Shown piece by piece: positions 36,901 through 50,051 of a DNA stretch of 64,000 nt. A program made the position numbers and the translations under genes. The stretch's first letter is position 1; every line of letters begins with the position of its first letter. A model generated the notes under the pieces. It was given only the letters and a program-made list of their open reading frames with translations, was not told the origin of the DNA and did no database searches. Origin of the DNA: Eremophila alpestris peregrina (taxonomy: Eukaryota > Chordata > Aves > Passeriformes > Alaudidae); NCBI GenBank assembly GCA_009792885.1, contig WMCF01000021.1, positions 845,652 through 909,651 on the forward strand, read 5' to 3'.

Positions 36901-39149
36901 AGAAATTAATACTTGCTCCAGTCAAGGTGACTTTGGGCATCAGAACTGTGCAGTGAGGAGATGTGGAGAGTGACTATGGCACAGCAAATATGGTCTGAGA
37001 TTACAGACATGTTGCTGCATACAGCAAACACCATAAAATGCAGCTTATTCTCCCAACAGATGTTTTACTTTTCGTGTGATTTTTCCTTTCTGAGCAATGA
37101 AAACTTTGACTGATCTTGGAGGTCACTGACAGATGATGAATTCTCTACTCCATAGTTGGCAGTAACTCAAACATCAAGGCAATGGTGGTGGGACATATCC
37201 TCCTCCAGCTTGGCTCATCTCCAGAGAGGAAAGTCATCTTCACAGCTACAGCTGGGCCTTATCCACATTGGGGGGTATTTGGTAATGACAGTTTGGATCA
37301 GGTTTTCCCATGCATGTCTGTGCAGCCTTGTTTTTCTTTCAGTTGCACGCCTGGAGTTACTCATTGCCATCAGTTCTTGGCCCAGTGTTGTGTTCTTTTC
37401 AGAGCTAATCCAGGGAAGGAGTGGGAGTCCCAGCCCAGGCAGTGCTGCAGTGGCTCAGGCTGCTCCCTGTTAGCCAGGTTATCCTTCTGCTAACTGTGGT
37501 TATTCCTCGAACTTAATGGTGAAGATAAAATTAGATTTTCGTTTTACATTGTCAACTTTTCAGTAGATAACAAGGGCAGATCCCTTCCAGGATCTCCAGT
37601 GGAAAAACTGATTCAGACTGTGGCAAGACATTTGCACCCTTTCTTTGCCAGCTCATACAACCTAAAAAATTAAGGCAGTAGTGAAAGGGAGAAGTGTGCT
37701 TGCCAGATGAGCTGAACTTGTCTCTCCCTTCAAAGGCTTCTGTACTTGGCCCTCTGACTCCCCTTGGACTCTGTCCCCTACAGGTTAGCAGAGAATATCC
37801 ATCTTTTCTCCAGCCCCAGCAAGTTTTCCAGCACTCAGGATGGAGGGTGAAAAACTCAAAGTCTTCATGTTTAAATAAAAAAGGAGAATGAATAGGAGAG
37901 GTTTTTCTTCTGGTTTTGACCCTTTGAGTTAAACCCTCTGGTTAATTCATCTTTTATCCAACTCTCATTTTCTTCTTGCCACTATCTTAACATAAGATTT
38001 TGGTCTGCTTTATTTCCCACCCTCAAATATTCTGCAATGTGAAGACTGTTTCCATCAGTGCATTGTTGCTGCTTTTCACTGAGTTTCATTTCGATAATTA
38101 AAAGATTTAATAATGGTGTGTTTGAACCCCTCTAGATGTAAAAATAGTATTATCAACATTACTGTTGTCACAGCCTTTTGGTCTTGTTGCAGCTCATAAC
38201 AGTGAGAGAACATGCTATAGATGAAGAACATAGAACTCACAAATTTCTCCACCAGCATTTGTTGCAAGTCCAGATTTAGTTCAAGTTCTAATTGCTGTAT
38301 CCTTTTGGTGTGATTAAACCATCATTCCTTGCCTTTAAGGATCAATCCTTTGGACTGGAGGTTGAGAATCAAATTGCCTCTGTGCCCTGAAGTCTGAGAA
38401 TCAAATGAAGAAGTTTACTACATGTAGACTTGAAATTTTAGTTCAACTAAGTCTAAAAAATGACCTGAGAACTTTTACTGTGATAGGGAATTAATCTCCC
38501 ATTTCTACAAGAAATGTTGTACAGGAAAGGCTGCACAGAATGAGCCAAGGTGTGGTTGTGTTATTGGAAAAGGAACAGCCTGGTATCATCTTTGTAAATG
38601 AAAAAAAGCCCCTCCACAGCCTGCACTGAAATAGAAGTTCTTGGTACAGGAATTCCCAGCAGCTGAAGTTTACAATTAATCTACAAATTTGAGATAAGGG
38701 AAACAAATTTCTGCTAGAAATCCTTTGGCAGCAAGTATGGAAATGAATAAACATTTGAATGGCATTCACCTCTAATCAGGCACCTACAAAGGACCATAAA
38801 TACAAGGTACAGCTGTGTTGTTGTGAGCCAATGGCCAATTAGCCATCAGCCAGTCATGCCAGAGAGGTACCAGCACTTCTGAGCTGATATTTTCCAATGT
38901 ATCAAAAGAAACACAGCAACTGGAATAACAAGTGAAGCTGAGTTTGCAATGCAGGGAAGTTTTTAATCATATGACATGGTCCTGTGAAAGAAAGCTCAGG
39001 AGCAGGAATCGTGAGTATGAACTCTTATCATTTCTTCTTGCATTTGAAGTAACAACTGGAAAGCTGTGTATTTTTCATCTCAAAACAAGTGCTCTCGAGT
39101 TTCTGGCCTTCCTAGAAAACATTAGAGCTGAGATTTTAAATTAAGTCAT
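33957..39149. other. intergenic DNA, no gene seen
   Basis: No domain-bearing frame. The longest is a 189-codon minus-strand frame (34508 down to 33939) that crosses the 44-bp duplication and has no recognisable motif. No repeat family was identified with confidence. Confidence 0.6.
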
Positions 39150-39640
39150 GCAAACTTGAAGGGCACTTAGGAGGCATCAGGACCATCCTCTTGCCCTGGG
39201 GTGGTGTAACTGATTACTCCTCTGTCATTCCCAGCAGATGCTTGTCTCATTTTTGTTTAAAAACACTATTTTTGGAAGCTGCACAAATATGTCCAGGAAA
39301 CCTCTTCCTTTGCTTGGCTGTTTTTGCCACACAACAGTTCTCTCTTGATATCTGACTCTTGATATCTGACTCTGCCTGTAATTTAAACCTTTTATTTCTT
39401 GTTCTTTTCATTGTGGCTTAGGGAAGCTTTGAATGCACTCTCTTTTCTGCTTTTAATGTGACTGCAAATTGTTATCAGGCTAACATACCTCATTCTTTTC
39501 TTCACTGACTAAATAATGCTGATTAATTAACCTGTTAGGTTATGGCTTCTTGATTTATCATCACACCTACATTTTCTCCACTTGGATCACAGCTTTGTGG
39601 AAGAAAGGTGAATCAAACTGGCATCACCTGAGGTCTTCCA
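39150..39640 (-). mobile_element. CR1-like LINE 3' end, antisense
   Basis: The + strand reads like the reverse complement of the 3' region of CR1-type LINEs: GGGCACTTAGGAGGCATCAG, then CATTCCCAGCAGATGCTTGTC, then CCTTTTATTTCTTGTTCTT, then a TTATCAGGCTAACATACCTC segment and CATTTTCTCCACTTGGATCA. The order and spacing follow the family pattern as I know it. It is diverged and truncated. It contains a small duplicated word, CTCTTGATATCTGA, near 39340-39370. Confidence 0.6.
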
Positions 39641-42239
39641 AATGTATAGAGTAGAAGAATTTCCTAATTTCTTCATTGATGTGCTACAATATATATGTGG
39701 TTTTTGTGCACCTGAGTATGGCATTAAATATTCTCTATGGCACCCAAACATTTTCAGATCTTTTTGTAATTTGTCTGGCTCTTCCTGTAGGTCAACATAC
39801 TTGCAGGACATTCTGGTTGGATCTCTGCAAGCAGTTTTACAAGTTTACCCTTTTATTTTATCATTCAGGTCGCTGAGAGTGCTAAATAGTACCTGGTCTA
39901 GACCACCTCTTTGATGCCTCTTTTTTTTTTTAAATTTGCTTTCAGAGTGAACCATTGATAATTGCTCTCAGGATATAGTTTTCAACCAGTTTTGCAGTAT
40001 TGTATTTTCATCAGCATCCAGTGGGATATTGCATTGGAAATCAGGAACATGTGATAACTATTTAGATGTGCTTGAGAGTTCAATGAGTATAGATGTATTA
40101 ATATGCATTTGGATTTTTTGACTGTTCAGTGAATGGATGCACATTTTTACTGGTGCAGCTGGTGCTTTTTAAAAGTGATGCATAGAAATTCACTTACTAA
40201 TGAAAATTGCTAAGATATCATAAAGTAAAGAGATGGGTTATTGGGTTCAGAAAACCAAAACTGGCACTGAATCTAATTACCAAAGGGGAAGGTATGCTGC
40301 CGTGAATTTGATTGAGATTTTATGTAAATCCCGTCCAGCTAGTCCACTCCAGCGTTTAATTTACAAGTCTAATGGACAATAAGGATGTGCACTCTGCAGA
40401 TTGTGGGTAGGCAGCAAAGCAGCTGCTCTGGTGAGCCACTAACTCAAGTGAATGACAGACATCTCACAGTTTCTGCTGTGGCTTTTGTCTGCAGTACCTG
40501 GTGGTGGGGATGATCAGAATACAGTGACCCAGAGCTTGGATTCATGGCATTAACTTTTGTGTGGAACAGGGTTATGAATCCTACAGGCCTGTCCTGCTTA
40601 ACAACACCTATTGTCAAAAAAACCCCACAAAAACTACTATAAAAAAAAAGAGTAATAGTTGATGGGCACAATCATTCATCTTTAGGCACTTAAGAGCTTC
40701 CCAGGCTTCAAAGTAGCCTGTGGTCTGTTTCCAGATTGAGTTTATGAATGTAAGGTCTCTGCAGGCTGTAGCTCATTCTGGAGCTGAGGTGACATGAGGG
40801 TTTGTGTACTTGAACCAATCCAGCAGACAGCACAATGACCTCCTCTGCTTTCCATGTTGTTATTCTTTCTGTGGCTCCCAAACCAAGGCATGAACAAGAT
40901 GTTTTGTACTCATGGGTGAAATTTCTTGAGTTAGGGGTAGAATCTCACCTGTGACATGAGGTTATGCTATGTCATATGGTCAGAGCTCCAAACAGCCTTG
41001 GCACTGAGTTTGCCCTCACAACCCAGGTACCTCACAGCAAACTCCTTGAACTGCTCAGCTAAGAAAAGCTGGCTCTTACAGTAGGAAACATGTACTTACT
41101 TAAGGAAAGGCTTAGTGTAAAGGATGTAGCTATAATTTATGCCATAAGCTCTCCACATGTTTTTATGCACAGCTAGAAACCTCTTTGGCTTTTGCAAGCC
41201 TTCTTCCATTTCAGAACTAGCAGAATAAATTTCAGCTCAGTGCTTTCTTCCTACCCAGAGTCAGTTTAAACTCAGAGAATCTTATACACAAAAGAACAAG
41301 CCTCTGAAGGTGACATTTGACTCTGCATTCTCTGTAACATAGTTTATAATGTTGTATTATATGAGTTAACTTAGAAGTTATAAAAAAAAAAAACCAGGGA
41401 AAAATATGAGATTTACTCGGAGCTTCAGAGAGCGGTCAGGACACAGTCTCCTGGGTTTTGAACTGCTTAAACTCCACCAGCTTCAGTGGATTCTGCTGAT
41501 TTAGATCATGCAAGTGGCTGGGCTTAGATTGCACTAGTGGTGTTAAGGCATATTCAGGCAAACCCTTTATTCATCAGTTCTGTGATGAGCACTTCATGCA
41601 TAGCATCTTCTTTATCATTCCTCCCCATAATTCGATGTTAACATTTTCCCTTTCCTTGGTCTTTAAGATGTAAATAATCATCTGATTAAATATCTCTTGA
41701 GAAGATTATGCTATGGATAGAGGACTGTCACTGCACCCCTCACAATCAATGTTTCACTTGTTTATGTGATATATGTACACCTGTGAGTAGTTGCCATTAC
41801 CCTTGATTGCAGCGTGGGAGACTCCTAGCTTAAAACACAACCATGCAAAAATCTGTCTTTTTTAAATAGTATCTTTTTGCAAATGTGAATGCAAGGAAAT
41901 GCACTGACTGTAGATAAAGCAACATTAATGCTGAGAAAAAAATATTGTAGCAGGAGTGTAGCAGTCACTAAAACAGCTTTGCTTCCTCCATTGCTGCTAT
42001 CATGAGCACTGTGCCTTATACAGAACATTTAGCAGGAAAAAAAGCTTGATTTTTTCCTAGAAATAGAATTCCCTCAATGTCTAATGCTAGGTACACACTG
42101 TGGTAGGGTGAGGCATGAGATACTTGCTTATGGTCTTACCTGAGAAATTAATTCATATTGGCTCCTAGAAATGCTTCATGTGGGTTAACACTGAGCCAGG
42201 GAGCTGTACAGAGCAGAACAAAAAAAAAAGGGCAATGTA
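39641..42239. other. intergenic DNA, no gene seen
   Basis: AT-rich sequence with short frames only. It includes a CpG-retaining block at 40290-40420 listed separately. Nothing else was recognised. Confidence 0.6.
40290..40420. promoter_or_regulatory. candidate conserved non-coding element
   Basis: Contains ATTTTATGTAAATCCCG, AGCGTTTAATTTAC and GACAATAAGG, homeodomain, POU and SOX-like words, with CpG retained in GCCGTG, CCCGTCC and AGCGTT. No repeat explains it. Inference only. Confidence 0.3.
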
Positions 42240-43075
42240 TCAAATATAGGGAAGTTTCCTACTAATGCAATGCAGGGAATAGCATTAGGTCCAGTGTTAT
42301 TTAACATCCTCGTTAATGATCTGAAAGAGGAGAGTAAACAGCTGGTTAATGAAATTCACAGATGATACTAAATTGGAGACATTATAAATATCACTGAGGG
42401 CAGCGAAATAATAGAAAAGGAACTGAGATCAGAAACATGCCAAGGAAATAAGGAAAGGAATGTCAGCTGGGACAAATGTAAGGTAATTCCCAGGAGGAAA
42501 ATGGGAACAGCTCTGCTGGAGGGGAGGGGAAGCAGGACAAGCAGGATCAGGCTGATTTCAAACACACCCCAGTTCTGCAGCACAGCCTAAACCCCAGCAA
42601 TCCACAGCAGCTTTGCACTACAAACACAGCTCAGCCTTAGTGACCAGGTCCTCTCCACGACAGAGTGGGGAAAAGGCTGGAGTGTCACCAGTGGGGCTGC
42701 TCTCCTCTGGGAAATCCTCTCCTGGCTGTTACACTGGCTTTCAGACTGTTATGTGTTGTCACTGAGAGGCAAAACAGCTTTAGCAGGCTGAGAACTGGAC
42801 CTGAAGGATGCAGAGGGATTATTTAAGAAAGTAGAAAGAAAGGCAGACCAGGAAGAGAAGACATTAGGAGTGTTTAAAAAATATATAATTAAAAATTGAA
42901 ATTTCAGCCTGGATGCCAGGGGAAAAGGTCCTAACTCATTTGCAGAATAGTCTTCTGAGGAAAATAGTGGAAGCCCTGTTGTTTAGGGGTTTTGAACACA
43001 GAATGGGGAAACACTGGAAAGCACATCAGAGGAAACAGGCAAGAGGAAACAGGGTGTGGGCTACGTGTGTGTCCA
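42240..43075 (+). mobile_element. diverged CR1-like LINE fragment, reverse transcriptase to 3' end
   Basis: At 42280-42390 the sense strand gives QGIALGPVLFNILVNDLKEE and then, after a frame change, DDTKLET. These match the LINE reverse transcriptase blocks QGSVLGPVLFNIFINDL and ADDTKL. GACAAATGTAAGGTAATTCC (about 42471) is the following conserved segment. At 42950-43020, GAGGAAAATAGTGGAAGCCC and GGTTTTGAACACAGAATGGG fit the 3' part of the ORF (EEVVEAPSL...F). The part in between (42500-42800) is poorly matched and may hold another insertion. Frameshifts and a degenerate catalytic motif (TDD in place of ADD) show it is dead. Confidence 0.75.
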
Positions 43076-43717
43076 GCTGATCTTCTTAGTCCTATCAAAG
43101 CAAGATAAACATCTCTCCAATCTTACACTTTCACAGAGTGCTTCACACAAATGTGTTGACTGTGGAGAATGTCTGCACATCTCAGTCACAGAGACATTTT
43201 TACCAAAAAACCTTTGCTGCACCATACTGAGATTTATTCAGTGAACTTACAAGCTTTCTTATCTGTGGCTGAATGGATGTCAATCACGCTGAAGACTGAA
43301 AAGGAGGAAGAACATTAAAGCTCTCCTTTGCCCTGTGTAGCTCTTTTTCAGCGTGTGCAAGTTCTTAGCTCTGTGCTGAGAACATTAAAACTGGTTAGCA
43401 TGGATGTAAAAAATTTTACTACTGTAATTACAGCAAAAGGCTACCTGTCAAGAAAATAAATGCAAGTAATCAAACATAGCTACGAATCTGGCTTTGAACT
43501 GGGAGAGCCATTCAACCATGCTGCAAGGAGGCACAGCTCCCAGTGACGTCAGGGGCTGATGCCAGAGCACAACTGGGCTGGGAACCAAGGCCACCACATC
43601 AGAACCAAGTATTCTGGAATTTAGCTACAGCTGTCAGGCTGTGCAGCTGTGGGAATTTAGGCTTGCATGTTGTCCTGTTCCTCTCTGAGTATTTCCAAGT
43701 GAATTTAGAAAGGTAGG

Positions 43718-43785
43718 CAAATATATATGTGTGTGTATATATATATTTATATATAGATGTATCTATATCTATCTACCTAGAGTTA
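43718..43785. repeat. compound TA/TG/TATC microsatellite
   Basis: Alternating ATATAT, TGTGTG, TATATATTTATATATAGATG and TATCTATCTA units in about 68 bases. A typical impure compound microsatellite. Confidence 0.9.
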
Positions 43786-44339
43786 TATATCTGAATGGAG
43801 AAAGATTTTTGAAAGAGTGATGAGGAAATATGAGTTATCCAACAATACAGAGAATGTGGAAAATGCTAAATGCAGATCTCACCAAGAAAGGTACCTCCCA
43901 CTACTCTCTCACTTTGAGAGGGGTTACCCAGACCTTCCAGAATCTGAGTGGAGAAACCACAGATATAAAATCACAGATAAAACGTGAGTGGTTTCTTTTG
44001 TCACCCCTGCTAGAGCTATTCACTTGACTATAGCTGCAGCAAGTGAGGTCTCTATGTGCATGTAGGCATTATCATTGTTCACTTGCATTTGAGCTTACTG
44101 GAATTTGTACCAACTGTATTATCTGTACCAGCAAGAAGAGGCCTGATGTAGAGCTTGGTGATGAAAACTAAAGCTCTGTCATTCCCCTCTTTGGCTTTGG
44201 GTTAGATCTTTATTTTATTTGTTAAGTTCTAGGGATTTAATCTTGTGGGACTATTTCTTCTACTCCAAAAATTTGGTAGCAAAATCATATGCAATAGTTT
44301 CAGAAAACTGTCAATTTAATAATAATATTGTAATAAAAT

Positions 44340-44440
44340 AATACCTTGCTCTTATATTCCTTTTTCCTCTATAGATTTGAGTGCTTTAAAGATATAGTCT
44401 CCACTTTACAAATGGTAAACTGAATTTTTGGGTGTATCTG
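44340..44440 (-). mobile_element. MIR/CORE-SINE-like fragment, antisense
   Basis: Reads GCTCTTATATTCC, then GAGTGCTTTAAAG, then CCACTTTACAAATGGTAAAC and TGAA. This fits the antisense MIR pattern in which a GCACTTTA-type word is followed by CCATTTTACAGATGGGAAAC and TGAG. It is old and diverged, so the match is moderate. Confidence 0.5.
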
Positions 44441-45921
44441 TCATTAGGAGAAGACAATATAAGCTCTTAGTTTCTCACGTGCTATTTTAATAAAAGGAAC
44501 CATTCAAGATTAACAAAGAGCATCAGTTCATTTGTATCATTTTAACACTCCCTGAGGAAGTGCATTTCATTTATCTGGGCAAGTGAGAGAGAGCAGGGAG
44601 AGGGGAGGATCAGTGTTTGCCCCACAGTGCCCCAAAATGCCAATCTATTCCTGGTGCCAGCACACTGCTGCTGTGGCTTTTGTGCAGGGATGGAAGCTCC
44701 TAGACAAGGCAGGAAGAGGTACTCTAAAGACATTTTTGTGGTCAGAACCTCAGAGTTAAGTAAATGCCTAAATTCCCTTAGAAGTTAGGAACCCAAATGT
44801 CTGGAAGGATTTAGGTTTTGGTGATTTGGTGTTAGAAGTGAGGATGAAATTAATAGTCATGGTTTCTAACCTTGTGTTATGTGATCATTGCAGTTGTGTT
44901 AAAGAGAACTTCTCCCAGAATCAGTGTTGCTGATGCCCTCTGTCAGAGCTACCTGGATAAAGGAAATACAGGACAATGGGGTTCTCCAGCCTGCTCCTGG
45001 CTCCTGAGGGTTTATGGAGTGAGCTCTGAAAGGGAGCTCCTGCCATGGTTGGATGCTGGCACTGTGTCCCACTGTCTGACAGGATACTTGGCACTCCTCA
45101 GGGCATTCCAGATAATTACTCTGAACTTTGTTTTTTGGATGAAACCTGCTTTTAGTAATTTCTAAAAAATTATTGCCAAAACATTCCCAAGATGTGTGGG
45201 AATTTTATCAAAAATGGACTGCTTAATTTCTGTTCTGCTGCATTTTATGTCAATGCTGTCTGACAGTTCTGTCTGTACCCAATATCCCATCTGAGTCCTT
45301 GATAGGTATTCATGATGAACTGCTGCTCAAGTTTCTGAACTATTTAAATGACCTGTTGGTCCTGTAAGGGCTTTTGGAGCCTATCAAAGAGTGAGGCATT
45401 TGCAGAAGTCTTCCTCACTCTTGTACTTCCCTATTTTCCTACTCAGTTTTGAATACTTGAAAGCACCTGGGCTGGAATGGTGCAAATAAATGACATCTGA
45501 TCCTAAAAGCTGGAAAACATTAAGTTCACTTGAGAGGAACAAATTTCCTGCAATGTTCAGTGGAACTCCTCATGATGTTCAATAGAAGTCCCCATAACTC
45601 GTGGAGTTTTTGGAGGCACTCAAACTATTTTCCTGGAGTTGGGGGTTGAGATCAGGGTTACAGGAAGCTTTTTGAACTGAGAAATGATTTTGACAGGGTA
45701 GTCAAAATGTTCCAACTCAAAACTTTGGGCTTATTACTGAGGGATAAAGAATTTCTTTGTCCCAATTCTTTTTTGTTTCTTTGCCCTGATGCTAACTCTG
45801 ATCAGTTGGTTCCCTGTGACCTCTCAGAAATGTCTTGCCTTTCATGTGTGCAGGGAGCTGTTTGCAAAACAGTCCTGCACCAAACAATTTTACTTTTTGT
45901 GGTCTGTATTTCAGTAAACAT

Positions 45922-46300
45922 ATTTATAAATCAGAATTTTAACTTAGAGTAAAAGTAGGATTTTATGACTAAATCATTATTGTATAGCTTCAGAATAATA
46001 AATCAGTCACTTGTATCCTAAGTGGAAAGTGAAGATTTATAAATCAAAGTATTTTATTTAGGAATTTCTCAGGGTGATTTGTAAATCTGCTGTAGAATTT
46101 GTAAATCCAGATTGGGGTATGTAAATCCATTTCATGACTTATAAAGCAGCTGAATGCTTTAGCTAAATCTAATGTTTAAAATAATGATTTCTGAATCAAA
46201 ACTTTTTGCTAAAGATTTACTGGTGAGTTTTATAAATCAGAGGCAAGATATATAACTCAAACAGTGAGAAGTGCAGATTTATAAATCCAACTTGTAAATC
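45922..46300. repeat. degenerate array of TAAATC-core motifs with partial 20-bp period
   Basis: The core TAAATC, or its reverse complement, occurs about 12 times in 380 bases: near 45927, 45970, 45999, 46040, 46082, 46102, 46122, 46164, 46214 (reverse), 46233, 46282 and 46295. Three successive GTAAATC copies start at exactly 46081, 46101 and 46121, and a degenerate fourth unit (TTATAAAGC) keeps the 20-base register. The 12-bp palindrome GATTTATAAATC occurs exactly at 46034-46045 and 46276-46287. This looks like a decayed minisatellite or a clustered binding-site array. No transposon family is recognised. Confidence 0.75.
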
Positions 46301-46742
46301 AACGGAAAAAACATCATGTTTTACACTAAATAATATTTTACAAATGGCACCTCATACATCATGCAATTGCCACAAATCTTCTGCATGGGAGTCAGGGTAC
46401 ATAATGTGTGACTGAATCAAAAAGAAAAGCTGTGGGAGAGGCAGCACAGTGGGTTAAAAGCTCAGCTTGAGCCCTCCAAGGCTTGGCTGGTGTTACCTGC
46501 GAGCCAGGAGCAGTGGTGTCGACCCAGGAGAGGTGGACATTTGTCCAAATCAATACACCATGGCATAATTCATAACCTTGGCAATTGCAGCAGAGGGGAG
46601 GCCCCACACAGGAGTAACAGGGGTGTTGTAGATCATGATTGAAAAGCATTGGCAGAGTTCTGTAGGGAACCTTATGCAGCACCTGTCTGCAGTGCACCTG
46701 TTATAGCAGGCTGTCCCTTCTAAAGGAGCCAAAATCCACAAG

Positions 46743-46793
<51 letters not shown>
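46743..46793. repeat. very long poly(A) run, 51 bases
   Basis: 51 uninterrupted A. It follows about 360 bases of more GC-rich sequence (46380-46740), so it could be the tail of a retroposed RNA, but no parent gene was recognised and no AATAAA precedes it closely. A second run of 16 A lies at 46875-46890. Confidence 0.95.
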
Positions 46794-46794
<1 letters not shown>

Positions 46795-49700
46795 CCCTAA
46801 AACCCCCTCAAACCCAAAAGACTTAACTCCATAATCTAACAGACTTCTCCACTAATGTAATGACTAGATCAGGGAAAAAAAAAAAAAAAAGTGATATTCT
46901 AGGTGTATGCAGATATCATTAAAAGGTTTTAGGAAAAATCCTCACTTTTCACTTCATAATTTTCAAAGCAATTTTTGTTCCCACAGCAGAGCTTAAAGTC
47001 CAGGGGCAAATATTAGAAAATAAGGTTGGCCTACAGCTTCTGTAGGAGCTTCACATCTGAGTGGCTGGAAATTTTAATGCTGATTTGAAGGTAGTGGGTT
47101 TGCATTTCCACAGCTGTGGAAAACTGGTTTTTTTTTTTTCCCTGATCACTTATTTATAACCAAAAAAACGTGCCTTAGATGGGCAGCTGCCATTGTAGTG
47201 CATTCCCTTTTCTTGCACCTATCACCTCATTGCTCCCATGAAGCTGCAGATCTTGGATGTGGGGTTTGATGTCCCACACCTGCCTCTTCTGGAGCCTTTT
47301 GAGCAGGACAGCAGAGCTCAGAAACTCCCACCAGGATACAGCAGCAGGTCCCCATGAACACTGGGCTCCTCTGCCTTCTTTAGTGGGCAAAAGCACCTGA
47401 AAGGGAAGAACTGAGGGTGGGTGTCCAAGTCAGAAAACTACTTGTTACAGAGAAAAATGATAGAGGGAGAAGGTATAGCTGCCCTTGCTTCTGACAGTGT
47501 TTTTCACCTGGGAACAGGTTCCTGTCACCACCTGTGAGTGAAAAATATCTGGTGCCAAAATATTGTTTTAGAATTCAACTGTTGGGAGGTTAAAAAATTA
47601 ACCAGGTACATCAAGCTGAGATTTGTAGATGAGTGCCACTGATTTTTATAACAGAATCCTTAATTGGCTATTTTTCAGAATTAAGTTCAGCAATACAAGG
47701 AGTTCTGCATATTCCCTAATGAAAATATTGAGTTAAAATTGATTTGAAATTGAGAGTGCATTTTTGGTAACTTGGAGGTAAAAGAAAAGAAGAGGGTGTT
47801 GTAATTGTCACTAAAACAAAACAAAAAATTCAATGGACACAAAGAAAGGCAAACATGTTAAAGTAGGGAAATTCCTAATTAAGCCAAGTAAACAACCATC
47901 ACTGTGCCCTGTAGTGATGTCACACAGTAATTACACAGTGATACATTTCATTGTCCACTGGAACTGATTTTTTGATCCTTTGAATGTTGTGTTTCTGCCT
48001 TCCTGTGCAGCATCAGGACATGGCAGGGAGCTGAGGATGTGCTGGGGGAGGATGAGTGAGCTGGGAGGTGCAGGGTGGCTTTGAGGGGAGCAGCAGACAG
48101 GAGTCATTTAGGGACAAAGGAGTCTGAGGGACAATTGTGCATAACAGAGCGAGACCAGGGCTGGGCATGTTGGCTTTTTGAGGCTTTTTTGACGTTTTCA
48201 GCAGCAGAGAGGAGCTGGGCTTTTGGATTTCCTTAAAGCCAGGCTGCAGAGTGAGGGAGCAGCAGTGCTGAAGTGGGACCATGGGCCTGTGACTGGGGTA
48301 GGAACGTCTCAAAGAGATTTTGTTCACCAGGGAAGGTTTCTGCAGAGCTACACCAAGAGTCATAAAGTCCCTTTCTCTGATTTTTTTTCCATTTCTTCCT
48401 GTGTCCTTGCCTCAGAGCCATCATCTGTTCAGCTGCAGTATCCCATGGAGCCAAAGCTGCCTTCCAAGGGGCCATGCAGCTCCACAGACCTTGCTTGGTG
48501 GCCAAGTGAGAACTGTGCAACATGAATCAAAGATTTCTTATGCTTCCACTTGTTACAATTGTTAAGACTGTACCATCAAAATTAGGCACTGAGTGGACAT
48601 TCCCACAGCCTGTTACAGAATTAAATAGGACAATCCTAGCTAGGATTCTTCAGTAGCTAGAGCCTGAATACAGTCCACAGCAAACTGTAACTACCTGGAA
48701 TATTTTGAGAGTTTTTGATGCTGCTGTTAAAGTCTTTGAAGAAGTGGAAGGCAGATAGTGTGTTAAAATGTTAAAATATTTTTAATTCTTTTTTTTTTTA
48801 ATCAAATCATTCCTGGACAAATCATCCCAAGCTATAAACTAGGACAGGATATGGTGCAGTTTTCAAACATTACAGAAAGGTCATCCCTCACTGTTAAGTG
48901 TTTAAGCTTATCTATAAAGCTTTCAGTTGCACTTTTGAGTTTCCTATCTCCCTTTGGATTTATAGTCCAGCAGAGATATAACCCTTTTTTCCCCCCTTCC
49001 AACACTTGCATTTCTTTAATAACAAAATTGTCTTGCAATTTTTCTCTTCTAAATGCTAGGCAAATGTTTTTGTTTTATCTTCTCATATTCCAAATAGGCG
49101 TTGAGTGAGTTGCAGTCAGTCCCTCAGAGAAAAACCTCTGACTGAATTTCTTCCTTGGGAAACAATGTAAAACTGTGTGGGCCTGCAAGTGACCTGGCAG
49201 TTGTCTAAATACATTAGGATAAACTGCTTTAAAAGGCAAGGTTGTGTCTGATTCCTCTGAAGTGGTTGCAGTTTCCTCAGCCAGCCTTCCCTGTTCTCCA
49301 GCAAGGTCTGGAATCCAGGGGCAGTGCTCAGAGAAATCTGGGCTTTATTCCAGGAGGAGTAACAAAGAAGCAGAAACTTAAGTGGTTTTGAATGCAGAGA
49401 GCCCTATTCAAAGACGTTTCAAATATTACTCTACTATTTGTCATGGATTTTTGTCTTATAAAATTTTGGTTCTCAATAGCAGACAAAGTTGAGTGGCAAT
49501 AAGGTCTCATCCCTTAAGCTGCATGGCAATACTTGGGAAGCCTTGTGTTGAACGTGGAGCTGTGCCTTATGCCTCAGTGTGGGATTTCTGATAGCACTAA
49601 CCTCACCAGCTCCTGCAGAGAGTGAAATCCTGAGCTAGACATGGCAGGAGGAAAGGAGGGGATGGGAGGGTCACACTGGTGAATGAAGCATCATCAGGAA

Positions 49701-50051
49701 ACCCAAGTCATGATCCTAATGCAAAACTGAAAACCTCAGCAGGGTGTGCTTCAGTGGCTGCAATCACCAGGAGAAACTATTTCCCTTGCACCAAAACTCA
49801 CATCTCAGGAAGGCCAAGTGCAGTTGTATGGTTCCCTGATTTGTGGGCATGTTTACCAGAGCTAATTACACTTTTCATCCCCTGGTGATTTGTTCCAAAT
49901 AATGGAAATTGGTTTAAGAATTCCATCACCAGCTCTGCTTCTGGAGGTGTGCTCTGAAAATGAGAAATAAAAATACTGAGGTAAAAAAGATACCGAGGTA
50001 GATTAGATGGCAAAGGTGCACAGAAGTTACTTTGCAGTTGTATGGAAATAT

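Larger units (their letters stand above)
43076..45921. other. intergenic DNA, no gene seen
   Basis: Short frames only. Contains the TA-rich microsatellite at 43718-43785 and a MIR-like fragment at 44340-44440. Confidence 0.6.

Noticed and set aside
49100..49340. Possible DNA transposon fragment
   Set aside because: Some words felt repeat-like, but no terminal repeats, transposase frame or consensus match could be stated.
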